Assembly (NCBI RefSeq): GCF_002001175.1
Contig: NZ_MUNT01000005.1
Location: forward strand, 124,001 to 188,000
Length of the DNA stretch: 64,000 nt
Origin: Rhodanobacter sp. C03
GTDB lineage: Bacteria; Pseudomonadota; Gammaproteobacteria; Xanthomonadales; Rhodanobacteraceae
Reading direction: 5' to 3'
Of this stretch, positions 48,337 through 57,376 are shown piece by piece. The translations under genes and the position numbers were made by a program. The number at the start of each line of letters is the position of its first letter. Position 1 is the first letter of the stretch. Below the pieces are notes generated by a model, which saw only the letters and a program-made list of their open reading frames with translations, was not told the origin of the DNA and did not search any database.

Positions 48337-49284
48337 CTATACGGAAGAGCCGTAGCCGCCTTCCACACCCTTGCTGGCGTACGCCACTGCGTCGTGCGGG
48401 TGCAGGCTTTCCTGGTGTTCGACGCGGATATGGAAATCGCTCAGAGCAGCGTCCGCATCGAGCGCTTTCTGGATACGCCGGGCTGCATCCTCGCAGAACA
48501 TCAGGTTGCCGCCGTTGGCTAGCGCGAAGGCCTGTTCGTCCTCGCGCTTCACCGCCGTCTGCACCGGCGTGCCGAGTGCATGTTCGACGCGATCGATCAG
48601 ACCGATCAGATGAAAGGCAGCGCCCGCGACGGGACGCGTGCGCAGACGCGCCACGCTGCGCTGGGCGTGCGGCGTGGCGACGATGCCGTGCTCGCTGCCG
48701 AGCCACGCCAGCACGGCGGCATGGTCGACCGGCTTGCCAGCAACAAAGTCGTTGGCGAACTGGTCCTGGATCAGCTGGCGCGACAACGCGGCCGAGGCGG
48801 GACAGGTGGAGGAATAAACCACTTCGGTACCGAATTCGAGCAGGAACTCCTCGCCAGTCAGGCTCGCCTCAATGCACACCGGATAGGCGCGCCAGCCGCT
48901 GTTGGCACTGCGCAGGGCCGGGCGACGCACCAGTTGCTCGAAATGGATGCTGAGACAGGCGCGATCGGACAGATCCTTGTGCGAATCGAGGAAGCCGCGC
49001 AGCAGCGCGTGCAGTGAATCGGCCGTGAGCACTTGCGTGCTCAGCGCCTGTTCGACCTGCAGATACAGCCGTGACATGTGGATGCCGCGCTTGTCCGGCC
49101 GGTTCAGATTGACGAAGGCACCGACCCGCGCGCTGGCCCGCTGCACCTCACCATCGCCCGCATCGAACAGCACCGGCACCTGGATATCGGCCATGCCGAC
49201 CCAGTCCAGCGCGCCGGCAAGATGCGGCTGCGCGTGCACGGCAACGTCGGGGAGCAGGCGAGCGGTATTTTCCTGGTTTGGCAT
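48337..49284 (-). CDS. folE2: GTP cyclohydrolase FolE2 (type IB)
   Basis: 315 residues from ATG 49284 (MPNQENTARLLPDVAV) after AGGATCC. Conserved 'DWVGMADIQVPVL', GAFVNLNRPDKRGIHMSRLY, 'VVYSSTCPASAALSRQ' with the metal-ligand/catalytic Cys, and GGNLMFCEDAARRI. Converts GTP to dihydroneopterin triphosphate for folate synthesis. FolE2 can use Mn and other metals and in several bacteria covers for the Zn-dependent FolE; whether folE is also present cannot be seen. Confidence 0.94.
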   Translation of the reverse strand: MPNQENTARLLPDVAVHAQPHLAGALDWVGMADIQVPVLFDAGDGEVQRASARVGAFVNLNRPDKRGIHMSRLYLQVEQALSTQVLTADSLHALLRGFLDSHKDLSDRACLSIHFEQLVRRPALRSANSGWRAYPVCIEASLTGEEFLLEFGTEVVYSSTCPASAALSRQLIQDQFANDFVAGKPVDHAAVLAWLGSEHGIVATPHAQRSVARLRTRPVAGAAFHLIGLIDRVEHALGTPVQTAVKREDEQAFALANGGNLMFCEDAARRIQKALDADAALSDFHIRVEHQESLHPHDAVAYASKGVEGGYGSSV

Positions 49285-49392
49285 CGTTGGATCCTGACAT
49301 CGGCGAACATGTCGCCGCGAAGCAGACAATCTTGGGGCAGCTAGGCTACCGCGCAATAGTGGCGTGGCGGAAACGCTGCGTCTTGAGACGAA

Positions 49393-50247
49393 TTACACCA
49401 CCTGCCGGCGCCATGCACGGGCAGCCTGCCACGCCTGCAACGTGGTAGCCAACCCGGTGCGCGGCTGTCCCGTCTGCAACACGGCCAGTGCATCGTCAGT
49501 GAGTGCCGCGCGCCGTGCCAATTGGTTGCCATGCCGCGATTCCAGCGCGCGAAAGACGCTGAGCGGCCCGGCCAGGGTAGCCGAGTCGCGCCAGCTGACC
49601 AGCAGATCGTCCAGTTGTGCCTTGACCGCCTGTTGCCGCGCTTGACTGGGGGCGCGCAGTTGCGTGCGACTCAGGCTGTGCCGCGCCAGCCGCGCCATCG
49701 GCAGCGGCAGACGGTCGCGCTCGGCATCCTGCTCCAGTCGCAGCAGCGCGTACAGCAGGTGATTGAGCGTGGCGACCCGCGCTGCCCGCACCGGTGACGC
49801 CTCGTTGCCGTACCACCAGGCGGTTTCCAGTGTGGCCAGCGCACCATGCAGTGGCATCGCGGCAGCGAGCTGGGCGGGGAAATCCGCGGCGGTGCCCTGT
49901 TCCAGCTGGGCCATCGCGGCCAGCACCGGCGCCAGCCAGAGATCGCTGGCGATGGCGTGCGCACGTTCGTCGTCGAACAGCACCTGGGTCAACGGATGGC
50001 GTCCGCCGCTGGCCGCTGCGCCACTCAGCTCCTCGGCCCACCAGTTGAGTTTGGCTACCGCCACCTGCGGTTCGCGGATGCCGTAGGCGGCGCCGAGCAG
50101 CTCTTGCTCCAGCGCGGCCAGCGCGACGTGTCCGGGATAGCGCCGGCCATCGACGAATACCAGCGCGATGCGCTGCTGCGGCTGCACCGCCAGCCACTTG
50201 TCGATGAAGCCTTGCAGTACAGCGCTTTGTTCGACCAGCTCGATCAT
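49393..50247 (-). CDS. Squalene/phytoene synthase-family protein
   Basis: 284 residues from ATG 50247, overlapping the phosphatase stop as ATGA; a longer frame to 50826 is not used. All-helical fold with VAVKLNWWAEELS-like 'AVAKLNWWAEEL' and 'LLYALLRLEQDAERDRLPLP', corresponding to the two Asp-rich regions of the family. The first region lacks the usual DxxxD and the second is only partly conserved, so prenyl synthase activity is uncertain; a NDUFAF6-like non-catalytic role is possible. No terpenoid genes are nearby. Confidence 0.75.
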   Translation of the reverse strand: MIELVEQSAVLQGFIDKWLAVQPQQRIALVFVDGRRYPGHVALAALEQELLGAAYGIREPQVAVAKLNWWAEELSGAAASGGRHPLTQVLFDDERAHAIASDLWLAPVLAAMAQLEQGTAADFPAQLAAAMPLHGALATLETAWWYGNEASPVRAARVATLNHLLYALLRLEQDAERDRLPLPMARLARHSLSRTQLRAPSQARQQAVKAQLDDLLVSWRDSATLAGPLSVFRALESRHGNQLARRAALTDDALAVLQTGQPRTGLATTLQAWQAARAWRRQVV

Positions 50248-50924
50248 GCGGCGACCGGTTGCAGTTGCAGCAGATCGGCCAGCTCGGCCGGATGATCGAG
50301 CACCGCGTCGGCACCCCAGGTATGCGGATCGCCACCGTCGAGATAACCCCAGCTCACGGCGACCGTATACAAGCCGGCGGCCGCACCGGCCTGGATGTCG
50401 CGGCGGTCGTCGCCGACGAACAGGCAACGTGCCGGTTCCACGCCGGCGCGTTCGCAAGCCAGCAACACCGGCGCGGGGTCGGGCTTCTTCACCGGCAGCG
50501 TATCGCCGGACACCACGGCGCTGGCGCGGTTGGCCCAACCGATACGGCTGACCAGCTCGTCGGTGAGAAACGCCGCCTTGTTGGTGACGATGCCCCAGCG
50601 CAGGCCTTGCGCTTCGATGCGTGCGAGCAAGTCGTCGATGCCATCGAACGCGCTGGTCTGCTGCGCCATCACCTGCTGGTACAACTCCAGATAGCGCGGC
50701 ATCAGCAGCTCCAGCGCGGGCTCGCCACGTTCGGCAAACGCGCAGCGCAGAACCGCCCGCGCGCCGCGCGAAACCACCTCGCGCACCGGTGCATACGGTG
50801 GCGGTGGCACACCCTCTTCCACGCACTGCGCGACCAGCGCCGCATAAAGATCCGGCGCGCTATCGAGCAAGGTGCCATCCAGATCGAACAGCACGCCCTG
50901 GATATTCTTTGGTACCGACTTCAT
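50244..50924 (-). CDS. HAD-family sugar phosphatase (MupP/phosphoglycolate phosphatase-like)
   Basis: 226 residues from ATG 50924, overlapping the ubiG stop as ATGA. HAD motif I GVLFDLDGTLLDSAPD, motif II IVTNKA, motif III Lys in PVKKPDPAP, motif IV FVGDDRRDIQAG. By sequence alone it would be called phosphoglycolate phosphatase (Gph). In Pseudomonas the gene right after ubiG in the order mtaD-ubiG is mupP, N-acetylmuramate 6-phosphate phosphatase of peptidoglycan recycling; the same order here makes that assignment attractive but not proven. Confidence 0.88.
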   Translation of the reverse strand: MKSVPKNIQGVLFDLDGTLLDSAPDLYAALVAQCVEEGVPPPPYAPVREVVSRGARAVLRCAFAERGEPALELLMPRYLELYQQVMAQQTSAFDGIDDLLARIEAQGLRWGIVTNKAAFLTDELVSRIGWANRASAVVSGDTLPVKKPDPAPVLLACERAGVEPARCLFVGDDRRDIQAGAAAGLYTVAVSWGYLDGGDPHTWGADAVLDHPAELADLLQLQPVAA

Positions 50925-51628
50925 GCTGGCTTGTATGCACTGAGCAGGTAATTGACCGCAGTGAAGCGGCTGAGCCACGCCTTGCGCTGCAACGGGTTGT
51001 AGCCGAGGCCAGAGACGTCCTCCAGCTCCAGCCCGGCCTGCCGCAGCAGCCGACCGAGTTCGGACGGCTTCAGGAATTGTGCGTAGTGATGGGTGCCACG
51101 CGGCAGCATGCGCATGACGTATTCGGCACCGAGGATGGCTGCGCCGAATGCAGCCGGCGTGCGATTCAGAGTGGACATGAATAGCCGGCCGCCGGGCTTC
51201 AACATGGCCGCCAGATCATGCACCAGCGCCACCGGGTCAGGCACGTGCTCGATCAGCTCCATGCAACACACCGCGTCGAAGCTCGCCGGTTCGGCAGCAG
51301 CCAGATCCGCCGAGGATTGCACGCGGTAGTCCACGTTGAGATTCGACTCGTGCAGGTGCAAGCGGGCCACGTCGATCACCTTCTGCCCCAGGTCGATGCC
51401 GGTGACCTTCGCGCCAGCGCGCGCCAGCGCCTCGCTCAACAGGCCGCCGCCGCAACCGACATCGGCCACGCGGGCGCTACGCAGATCGACGCGAGCTGCG
51501 ATATAAGCCGCACGCACTGGATTGAGGTCGTGCAGCGGACGCGATTCACCGTCCGGATCCCACCAGCGCGCAGCCAGCTGGTCGAAACGGGCGATTTCCT
51601 CGGGACTGACATTGGCGGTCTGTGACAT
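50921..51628 (-). CDS. ubiG: Ubiquinone biosynthesis O-methyltransferase
   Basis: 235 residues from ATG 51628 (MSQTANVSPEEIARFDQLAA). SAM motif I VADVGCGGGLLSEALARAG, then TGIDLGQKVID; 'CMELIEHVPDP' and LFMSTLNRTPAAF complete the fold. Performs both O-methylations of ubiquinone synthesis, on the membrane periphery. 'ARWWDPDGESRPLHDLNPVR' is typical of UbiG. Confidence 0.96.
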   Translation of the reverse strand: MSQTANVSPEEIARFDQLAARWWDPDGESRPLHDLNPVRAAYIAARVDLRSARVADVGCGGGLLSEALARAGAKVTGIDLGQKVIDVARLHLHESNLNVDYRVQSSADLAAAEPASFDAVCCMELIEHVPDPVALVHDLAAMLKPGGRLFMSTLNRTPAAFGAAILGAEYVMRMLPRGTHHYAQFLKPSELGRLLRQAGLELEDVSGLGYNPLQRKAWLSRFTAVNYLLSAYKPA

Positions 51629-51656
51629 GGTTATGTACTCAAGAAGTGCCGACAGC

Positions 51657-51911
51657 CTAACTGGCCTGCCATTCGCGGACGGTGATCTCCCAACCGCCAC
51701 TGATCGACGCCGGATCGCGCTGCACGATGGCGATCGCCTCGTCCAGATCGTTCGCGCGCAGCAGATACGCACCACCGGATCCGTCACCGAACGGCCCGTT
51801 CATTGCATTGCGACCCTGGGCGCGCAGTTCGGCAAGAAAATCTCGGTGCGCCGATACCACGGTCGGGTCGACATGCGGCTTGCGCAGCAGGATGACGAGA
51901 TAGCGGTTCAC
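51657..51911 (-). CDS. YciI-family protein
   Basis: 84 residues. 'MNRYLVILLRKPHVDPTVVS' with the ferredoxin-like fold and the family His-Asp region 'AHRDFLAELRAQG', then GGAYLLRANDLDEAIAIVQR. Small proteins of this family are of largely unknown function. It lies 12 bases after mtaD and 28 before ubiG, so it is in the same transcription unit. Confidence 0.88.
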   Translation of the reverse strand: MNRYLVILLRKPHVDPTVVSAHRDFLAELRAQGRNAMNGPFGDGSGGAYLLRANDLDEAIAIVQRDPASISGGWEITVREWQAS

Positions 51912-51923
51912 GAGTTCTCCGGA

Positions 51924-53258
51924 TCAGCCCGCGACGATGCGTTCGCGCCAGGCGCGGGTCCGAGCAAGGATGGCGTCGGTGTCCATGTCGATCAGCACGC
52001 GCTCGGCCAGCTTGCGCTTGCCGGCGATCCACACGTCGCTGACCTGATGGCGACCCGTGGCGTAAACCAGCTGCGAGATGACATGAAACATCGGCTGGGT
52101 TTCCAGATCGCTCAGCCGCACGGCCGCGAAGTCGGCCTGCTTGCCGATCTCGATCGAGCCGATCTTCGCTTCCAGCCCGATCGCCTTCGCGCCGTTGAAC
52201 GTTGCGGCACGCAACGCAAACGCCGCATCGAACGCTGCCGCGTCACCGGCCACGGCTTTCGCCAGCAGCGCGGCGGTACGCATCTCGCCGAACATGTCCA
52301 GATCGTTGTTCGACGCACAGCCATCGGTGCCAAGCGCCACATTGACGCCGGCCTGACGCAGCTTTTCCGCCGGGCAGAAACCGGAGGCCAGCTTCAGATT
52401 CGATTCCGGGCAATGCACCACCGACACGCCGGCCTCGGCACAGGCGGCGATCTCGCCGTCGGTCAGCTGGGTCATGTGCACCGCAATCAGACGGTCGTTG
52501 ACCAGGCCGAGTTTCTGCAGGCGCTGGAACGGACGCAATCCGCTCTTCTTCTTTTCTTCCTCGACCTCATGCGCGGTCTCATGCGTATGCAGGTGCACCG
52601 GAATATCGAGCTGGTCGGCCAGCATGCGGATGCGCTCAAAGCTCTCGTCCGAAACCGTATACGGCGCATGCGGCGCGAACGCGGTGCTGACCAGGCCATC
52701 GCCGCGGAAGCTGTCGTGCACTTCGCCTGCCCGCTCGAAGTATTCGTCCTGACTCCTGGCCCATGCCGTGGGAAACTCGATCACCGGCAAACCGACCACG
52801 GCACGGAAGCCGAGCTTGCGGTAGGTGGCGCCGATCACGTCGGGGAAGAAATAGTTCTCGTTGGCGCAGGTGGTGCCACCGCGCAGCATCTCGGCCACCG
52901 CCAGCTCGACGCCGTCACGCACGAACTCCGGCCCGATCACCTTCGCCTCGGCCGGCCAGATGTGCTGCTGCAGCCACACCATCAGCGGCAGGTCATCGGC
53001 CAAGCCGCGCAGCAGGGTCATCGGGTTGTGCGTATGCGCATTGACCAGACCCGGGATCAGCGCGTGCTCACCCAACTCAATCCGCTCGCGCGGTACGTAG
53101 GCGGCGCGTGCCTCGGCAATCGGCAGCAGCGCGACGATGCGATCGCCCTGCACCACCACGGCGTGGTCCTCCAGCACGACGGCGTGCGGCTCGACCGGCA
53201 CCACCCAGCGGGCCTCGATCATCAGGTCGACTGGCTGCGGTGTCGTCGGACTCATCAT
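51924..53258 (-). CDS. mtaD: TRZ/ATZ amidohydrolase, 5'-methylthioadenosine/S-adenosylhomocysteine deaminase type
   Basis: 444 residues from ATG 53258 (neighbouring ATG 53255 or TTG 53261 possible). Metal motif PGLVNAHTHNPMTLLRGLAD, Zn ligands in VHLHTHETAHEV and 'LIAVHMTQLTDGE', and catalytic Asp in LGTDGCASNNDLDM. Pseudomonas has a matching MTA deaminase just upstream of ubiG, as here. It would convert methylthioadenosine (or SAH) to the inosine derivative, helping clear the by-product of SAM-dependent reactions such as UbiG. Substrate by analogy only. Confidence 0.9.
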   Translation of the reverse strand: MMSPTTPQPVDLMIEARWVVPVEPHAVVLEDHAVVVQGDRIVALLPIAEARAAYVPRERIELGEHALIPGLVNAHTHNPMTLLRGLADDLPLMVWLQQHIWPAEAKVIGPEFVRDGVELAVAEMLRGGTTCANENYFFPDVIGATYRKLGFRAVVGLPVIEFPTAWARSQDEYFERAGEVHDSFRGDGLVSTAFAPHAPYTVSDESFERIRMLADQLDIPVHLHTHETAHEVEEEKKKSGLRPFQRLQKLGLVNDRLIAVHMTQLTDGEIAACAEAGVSVVHCPESNLKLASGFCPAEKLRQAGVNVALGTDGCASNNDLDMFGEMRTAALLAKAVAGDAAAFDAAFALRAATFNGAKAIGLEAKIGSIEIGKQADFAAVRLSDLETQPMFHVISQLVYATGRHQVSDVWIAGKRKLAERVLIDMDTDAILARTRAWRERIVAG

Positions 53259-53422
53259 CAACTCGCTCTGTCAGTTTGGGTACGACCAGTTCGTATACGG
53301 CCGGTTTGTATACGTCATGGGGCGGTACCTTGCGGTGGCCGCCCCATGCTTTGGTTCGTCATTCCGGTTTCACCAGGATGACCGCTGGCAAACGTGCGAG
53401 CGAAGCTCGCGCGCCAGACTCG

Positions 53423-54001
53423 TCATTTCACGCGGCTGTCGTAATCGCCGGTGCGGGTATCGACCTTGATGATTTCGTCCTGATTGACGAACAGCGGCAC
53501 GCGCACCACGGCACCGGTCTCCAGCGTGGCCGGCTTGCCACCGCCACCCGAGGTATCGCCGCGTACGCCCGGATCGGTCTCGGTGATCTTCAACTCGACG
53601 AACTTCGGCGCCTGCACGGCGATGATCCCGCCATTGAACAGTGTGACCACGCACTCTTCCTCACCCTTGAGCCACTTCCACGTGTCGCCCATGGCCGCCA
53701 GGGAAGCCGGCACCATCTCGAACGTCTCCATGTTCATGAAGTGCCAGACGCGATCCTTGCCGATGCCGTCGATAAACGAAAGCTGCATGTCGGTATCGGT
53801 GGCATCGGCTTCCTCGAAGGAGTCGCTGGACTTCAGCGTCTGCTCGGTGGTGCGGCCGTCCTTCAGGTTGCGGATGCGGATGCGGGTGAACGCCTGGCCC
53901 TTGCCCGGCTTGACGAAGTCCGCTTCGGTGATGAGCCACGGATCACCGTTATGAAGGATCTTCTTACCCGTTTTGACGTCATTGAGGCCAAGGGTCGCCA
54001 T
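53423..54001 (-). CDS. efp: Elongation factor P
   Basis: 192 residues from ATG 54001. Domain I loop is [10 protein letters not shown] with Lys34 at the tip, the residue beta-lysylated by EpmA/EpmB. Domain III carries '[24 protein letters not shown]'. EF-P binds between the P and E sites and rescues polyproline stalls. The divergent neighbour is epmB, so substrate and modifying enzyme are side by side; epmA is not in the window. 89 bases separate the divergent starts. Confidence 0.97.
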   Translation of the reverse strand: MATLGLNDVKTGKKILHNGDPWLITEADFVKPGKGQAFTRIRIRNLKDGRTTEQTLKSSDSFEEADATDTDMQLSFIDGIGKDRVWHFMNMETFEMVPASLAAMGDTWKWLKGEEECVVTLFNGGIIAVQAPKFVELKITETDPGVRGDTSGGGGKPATLETGAVVRVPLFVNQDEIIKVDTRTGDYDSRVK

Positions 54002-54090
54002 GCGCTATCTGCTCCGGAGTCAATTTCGCCCAAGAGGGCGGCTAAAATGGATATCTGTCACGGGCTTCAGCGCCCGCTCCAAGGCCCATC

Positions 54091-55101
54091 ATGATAACCG
54101 CAAGCCCCCATTCCCGCCTATCGTCGCCTGCTCCCGGCTGGCGCGAGCTATGGCGGGATGCCATCACCGATGCCGGCGAGCTGCTGCAGGCGGTGGGCTT
54201 GGGTGACCGCACCGATCTGCTGCCGACCGACGATGCTGGCTTCGCTTTGCGGGTTCCGCGTGGATTTGTCGCACGAATGCGCCATAACGACCCGACCGAT
54301 CCGCTGCTGCTGCAGGTGCTTCCGCAGCGGGCCGAGCACGACCAGGTCGAAGGTTTCACGATGGACGCGGTGGGTGACCTGGCGTCCAAGGCCGGGCACG
54401 GCATCCTGCACAAATACGACGGTCGCGCGCTGCTGATCGCCAGCGGCAGCTGTGCGGTGAACTGCCGCTATTGTTTCCGCCGGCATTTCCCCTACGGCGA
54501 GGAAATCGCCGCCGCATCGCAGTGGCGCGATGCCCTGGCCCATGTAAGGGCCGACCCGTCGATCCGCGAACTGATCCTGTCCGGCGGTGATCCACTGGCG
54601 TTGGCCACGCACAAACTCGAGGAGCTGACCCGCGGCCTGGCCGATCTGCCCCAAGTGATCCGCCTGCGCATCCATACACGCCTGCCGGTGGTGCTGCCCG
54701 AGCGGATCGACGACGCCTTCGTCGCGTGGCTGGCCGCGCTGCCACTGCAGAAAGTGGTGGTGCTGCATGTCAATCACGCCAATGAACTGGATGCCAGTGT
54801 CGATGCCGCCTGCGCCCGTCTGCGTGATGCCGGCGCCAGCCTGCTCAACCAGTCGGTGCTGCTGCGTGGAGTCAATGACAATGCCGGTGCATTGGTCGAT
54901 TTGTCCGAACGGCTGTTTGCGGGCGGCGTGCTGCCCTACTACCTGCATCAGCTCGACCGGGTACAAGGCACAGCTCATTTCGAGGTGGATGACGCCCGCG
55001 CGCTGGCGCTGATGGACGCATTGCGCGCGCGATTGCCAGGCTATCTGGTGCCTCGGCTGGTGCGCGAAATGCGCGGGGATGCCTCCAAGCGGCCACTGTG
55101 A
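54091..55101 (+). CDS. epmB: EF-P beta-lysylation protein EpmB (lysine 2,3-aminomutase-like)
   Basis: 336 residues. Radical-SAM motif CAVNCRYCFRRHFPY (CxxxCxxC, about residue 121), preceded by 'GHGILHKYDGRALLIASGSC'. The KamA-like TIM barrel continues with LILSGGDPLALATHKLEE and PYYLHQLDRVQGTAHFEV, the PLP/SAM region. EpmB converts alpha-lysine to (R)-beta-lysine for attachment to EF-P. Start MITASPHSRL is the only ATG near the family N-terminus. Confidence 0.95.
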   Translation: MITASPHSRLSSPAPGWRELWRDAITDAGELLQAVGLGDRTDLLPTDDAGFALRVPRGFVARMRHNDPTDPLLLQVLPQRAEHDQVEGFTMDAVGDLASKAGHGILHKYDGRALLIASGSCAVNCRYCFRRHFPYGEEIAAASQWRDALAHVRADPSIRELILSGGDPLALATHKLEELTRGLADLPQVIRLRIHTRLPVVLPERIDDAFVAWLAALPLQKVVVLHVNHANELDASVDAACARLRDAGASLLNQSVLLRGVNDNAGALVDLSERLFAGGVLPYYLHQLDRVQGTAHFEVDDARALALMDALRARLPGYLVPRLVREMRGDASKRPL

Positions 55102-55235
55102 ACTAGGTCAATGGTCACTGTTATGCGGCTTTCCGCTGGCGGCCACTGACGGAATCCGTTACAAACATCGATGGTGAACGCCCCTGCAGGTCGCTTCGCC
55201 CAGCCCGCGGTGATCAACGGACAGCTCAACGCCCC

Positions 55236-57278
55236 ATGAAAAAAGATTACGTCATCAAGATTCTCTTCGTCGAAAGCTCGCTCGAGGAGGCGGAACAGAT
55301 CATCAGCCTGCTGCGCAATACCGGTATCGCGGTACGGCCGGCACGCGCCACCCAGGTCGAACAACTGCGGGCAGCAGTGAACGAACTGGAGCCTGACATT
55401 GTGATGTTCGATCCGGCGGTCACCACCATCACCATCGACGAAGTGGTGATGGTGCTCGAGGCCTACGGCCGTGACTACGCCCTGCTGGGCCTCGTCCAGA
55501 CCATCGACAACCAGAGCGTGGCGGACCTGTTCGTGCATGGTGCCCGCGGCGTCGCCGCACGCAGCCAGCCGAAGCAGCTGGTTGCGGTGCTGCAGCGTGA
55601 ATTCGAATCGTTGCAGACTCGCCGCCAGGTGCGCTGGCTGCACACGGCGCTGCGCGAGACGGAACGGCGCTGCGATGCCTTGCTCGACTCCTCCACCGAT
55701 GCGATTGCCTATGTCCATGAAGGCATGCATGTGCGCGCCAACCACGCCTACCTGGAAACCTTCGGCTACGAGAGTTTCGACGACCTGCTGGGACTGCCGT
55801 TGCTGGACATGATCGATGCAGCCAATGCCGATGAGATGAAGGCCCTCCTCAAGGGGCAGGCCCATCAAGGCAAGTTCCCCGCCCAGCTCACGCTGCGTGC
55901 GCGTCGTGCCGACGACAGCCGCTTTGATGCCACGGTGGAATTTGCCCCAGCTACCTTCGAAGGCGAGCGTTGCCTGCAGATCGTGTTCCGCAGACAGATG
56001 ATCGACCCCGCCGTGCTGGAACAGCTTCAGCGAGATCCAGTCACCGGGCTGTACAACCGCTCACATATGCTGGTCTGTATCGATGACGCGGTGACCGCGG
56101 CAGCCAAGGGCAAGAATGGTCAGTCCCTGTTGTTGATCGAACCCGATAACTGGGCGTCACTGGTCGCCGGCATTGGCCTGAGCAAGGCTGATGAGCTGCT
56201 GGCCGCCTTTGCCGGCCGCATCCGCATGCTGCTGGGCACCGACGATATCGCCGGCATGCTCGCCGAGCACACCTTCGGCGTGGCGCTGGATTCACGACCT
56301 GATGAAACGATCAGGGAATGGATCACCAAACTTCAGCACAGCATCAGCAGCGATATCTTTGATGCCGGCGCGCGCTCGATCACCGTCACCGCCAGCATCG
56401 GTGGCAGCATGCTGGGCGAAAAGAATGCGAATGCCGAAACGCTGCTCAACCAGGCCAGCCATGCCTTGCGCACCGCACAAAGCCTCGGCGGCAGCAAGGT
56501 GGAACTGCACGACCCGGCCGCGCGCGAAAAGGCCGACGAGGAACGCGACCGCTACTGGCTTGACCTGCTGCAGAAGGGCCTGACCCAGGACGACTTCGTG
56601 CTCTATCACCAGCAGACCATCAGCCTGCAGGATGCCGAGGGCGAATACTCGGAAATTCTGCTGCGCATGAATGGTCCGCAAGGCGAAGTGCTGCCTGGCT
56701 TCTTCATGCCGATCGCCGAAAAACACAACCTCACTGGTGCGATCGACCGCTGGGTACTCGACCGTGCCATCAGTGCGCTGCAGGCACGCGAAAGTCAGGG
56801 CCAGCCGACCACGTTCTTCATCAAGCTCACCGCCGCCTCGCTGCAGGACGACACCCTGCTGCCATGGCTGGACGGGCGACTCAAGCAGGCAGCACTCAAG
56901 CACGGCCAGCTCGTGCTGGAGATGACCGAGAGCAAGGTGATGACTCTGCTGCGTCCGGCACAGGAGTTCGTCAAGGGCTGGAAGAAGCTGGGTGGTCGTT
57001 TCGCACTCGAGCAGTTCGGCTCGGGCCTGAACTCGTTCCAGATGCTCACCCACATCGACGCCGACTACCTGAAGATCGACCGCAGCTACATGGCCGAACT
57101 CCCACGGCATCCGGAAAGCCAGAAGAAGGTCGCCGAGATCTGCCAGCAGGCGCGCGAACTGAAGCGCCAGACCATCGCCGAATGGGTCGAGGACGCTACC
57201 AGCACGTCGCTGCTGTTCGCCTGCGGCGTGGACTTCGTGCAGGGCAACTTCCTGCAGCCGCCGCAACCGCTGGAATAA
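55236..57278 (+). CDS. fimX: FimX-like c-di-GMP effector (REC-PAS-GGDEF-EAL, degenerate)
   Basis: 680 residues. Four domains: receiver-like (1-125, YVIKILFVESSLEEAEQII), PAS (about 148-260, DSSTDAIAYVHEGMHVRANH), GGDEF-like (about 265-420, RDPVTGLYNRSHML) and EAL-like (about 440-680). GGDEF is replaced in LAEHTFGVAL and EAL by SEILLRM, so neither cyclase nor phosphodiesterase activity is expected. This is the architecture of FimX, which binds c-di-GMP through its EAL domain and controls type IV pilus assembly via PilZ/PilB. That fits the minor-pilin operon at 1-6.4 kb, though the two loci are 49 kb apart. Confidence 0.88.
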   Translation: MKKDYVIKILFVESSLEEAEQIISLLRNTGIAVRPARATQVEQLRAAVNELEPDIVMFDPAVTTITIDEVVMVLEAYGRDYALLGLVQTIDNQSVADLFVHGARGVAARSQPKQLVAVLQREFESLQTRRQVRWLHTALRETERRCDALLDSSTDAIAYVHEGMHVRANHAYLETFGYESFDDLLGLPLLDMIDAANADEMKALLKGQAHQGKFPAQLTLRARRADDSRFDATVEFAPATFEGERCLQIVFRRQMIDPAVLEQLQRDPVTGLYNRSHMLVCIDDAVTAAAKGKNGQSLLLIEPDNWASLVAGIGLSKADELLAAFAGRIRMLLGTDDIAGMLAEHTFGVALDSRPDETIREWITKLQHSISSDIFDAGARSITVTASIGGSMLGEKNANAETLLNQASHALRTAQSLGGSKVELHDPAAREKADEERDRYWLDLLQKGLTQDDFVLYHQQTISLQDAEGEYSEILLRMNGPQGEVLPGFFMPIAEKHNLTGAIDRWVLDRAISALQARESQGQPTTFFIKLTAASLQDDTLLPWLDGRLKQAALKHGQLVLEMTESKVMTLLRPAQEFVKGWKKLGGRFALEQFGSGLNSFQMLTHIDADYLKIDRSYMAELPRHPESQKKVAEICQQARELKRQTIAEWVEDATSTSLLFACGVDFVQGNFLQPPQPLE

Positions 57279-57320
57279 ACAGCGGACCTGTTTAACCTCA
57301 TTGCCGACAGGCCGGCATAA

Positions 57321-57350
57321 AGAAGCCCGCGGAGCGATCCGCGGGCTTCT
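57321..57350. terminator. Bidirectional terminator between fimX and rplS
   Basis: AGAAGCCCGCGGA/TCCGCGGGCTTCT, 13-bp perfect stem with four-base loop, between convergent genes; a short T-rich tail on the plus side (TCTTCGTT) and on the minus side. Confidence 0.78.
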
Positions 57351-57376
57351 TCGTTGCAACCCACTGGCGGCGAGAA

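Noticed and set aside
51522..53381. 619-codon open frame antisense to ubiG, YciI-type gene and mtaD
   Set aside because: Crosses three well-supported genes on the other strand; shadow composition.
53262..53422. Near-repeat GTATACGG/GTATACGT between mtaD and efp considered as a regulatory site
   Set aside because: Short and imperfect, with no positional logic; the GCGAGC/GCTCGC hairpin there lacks a T run.
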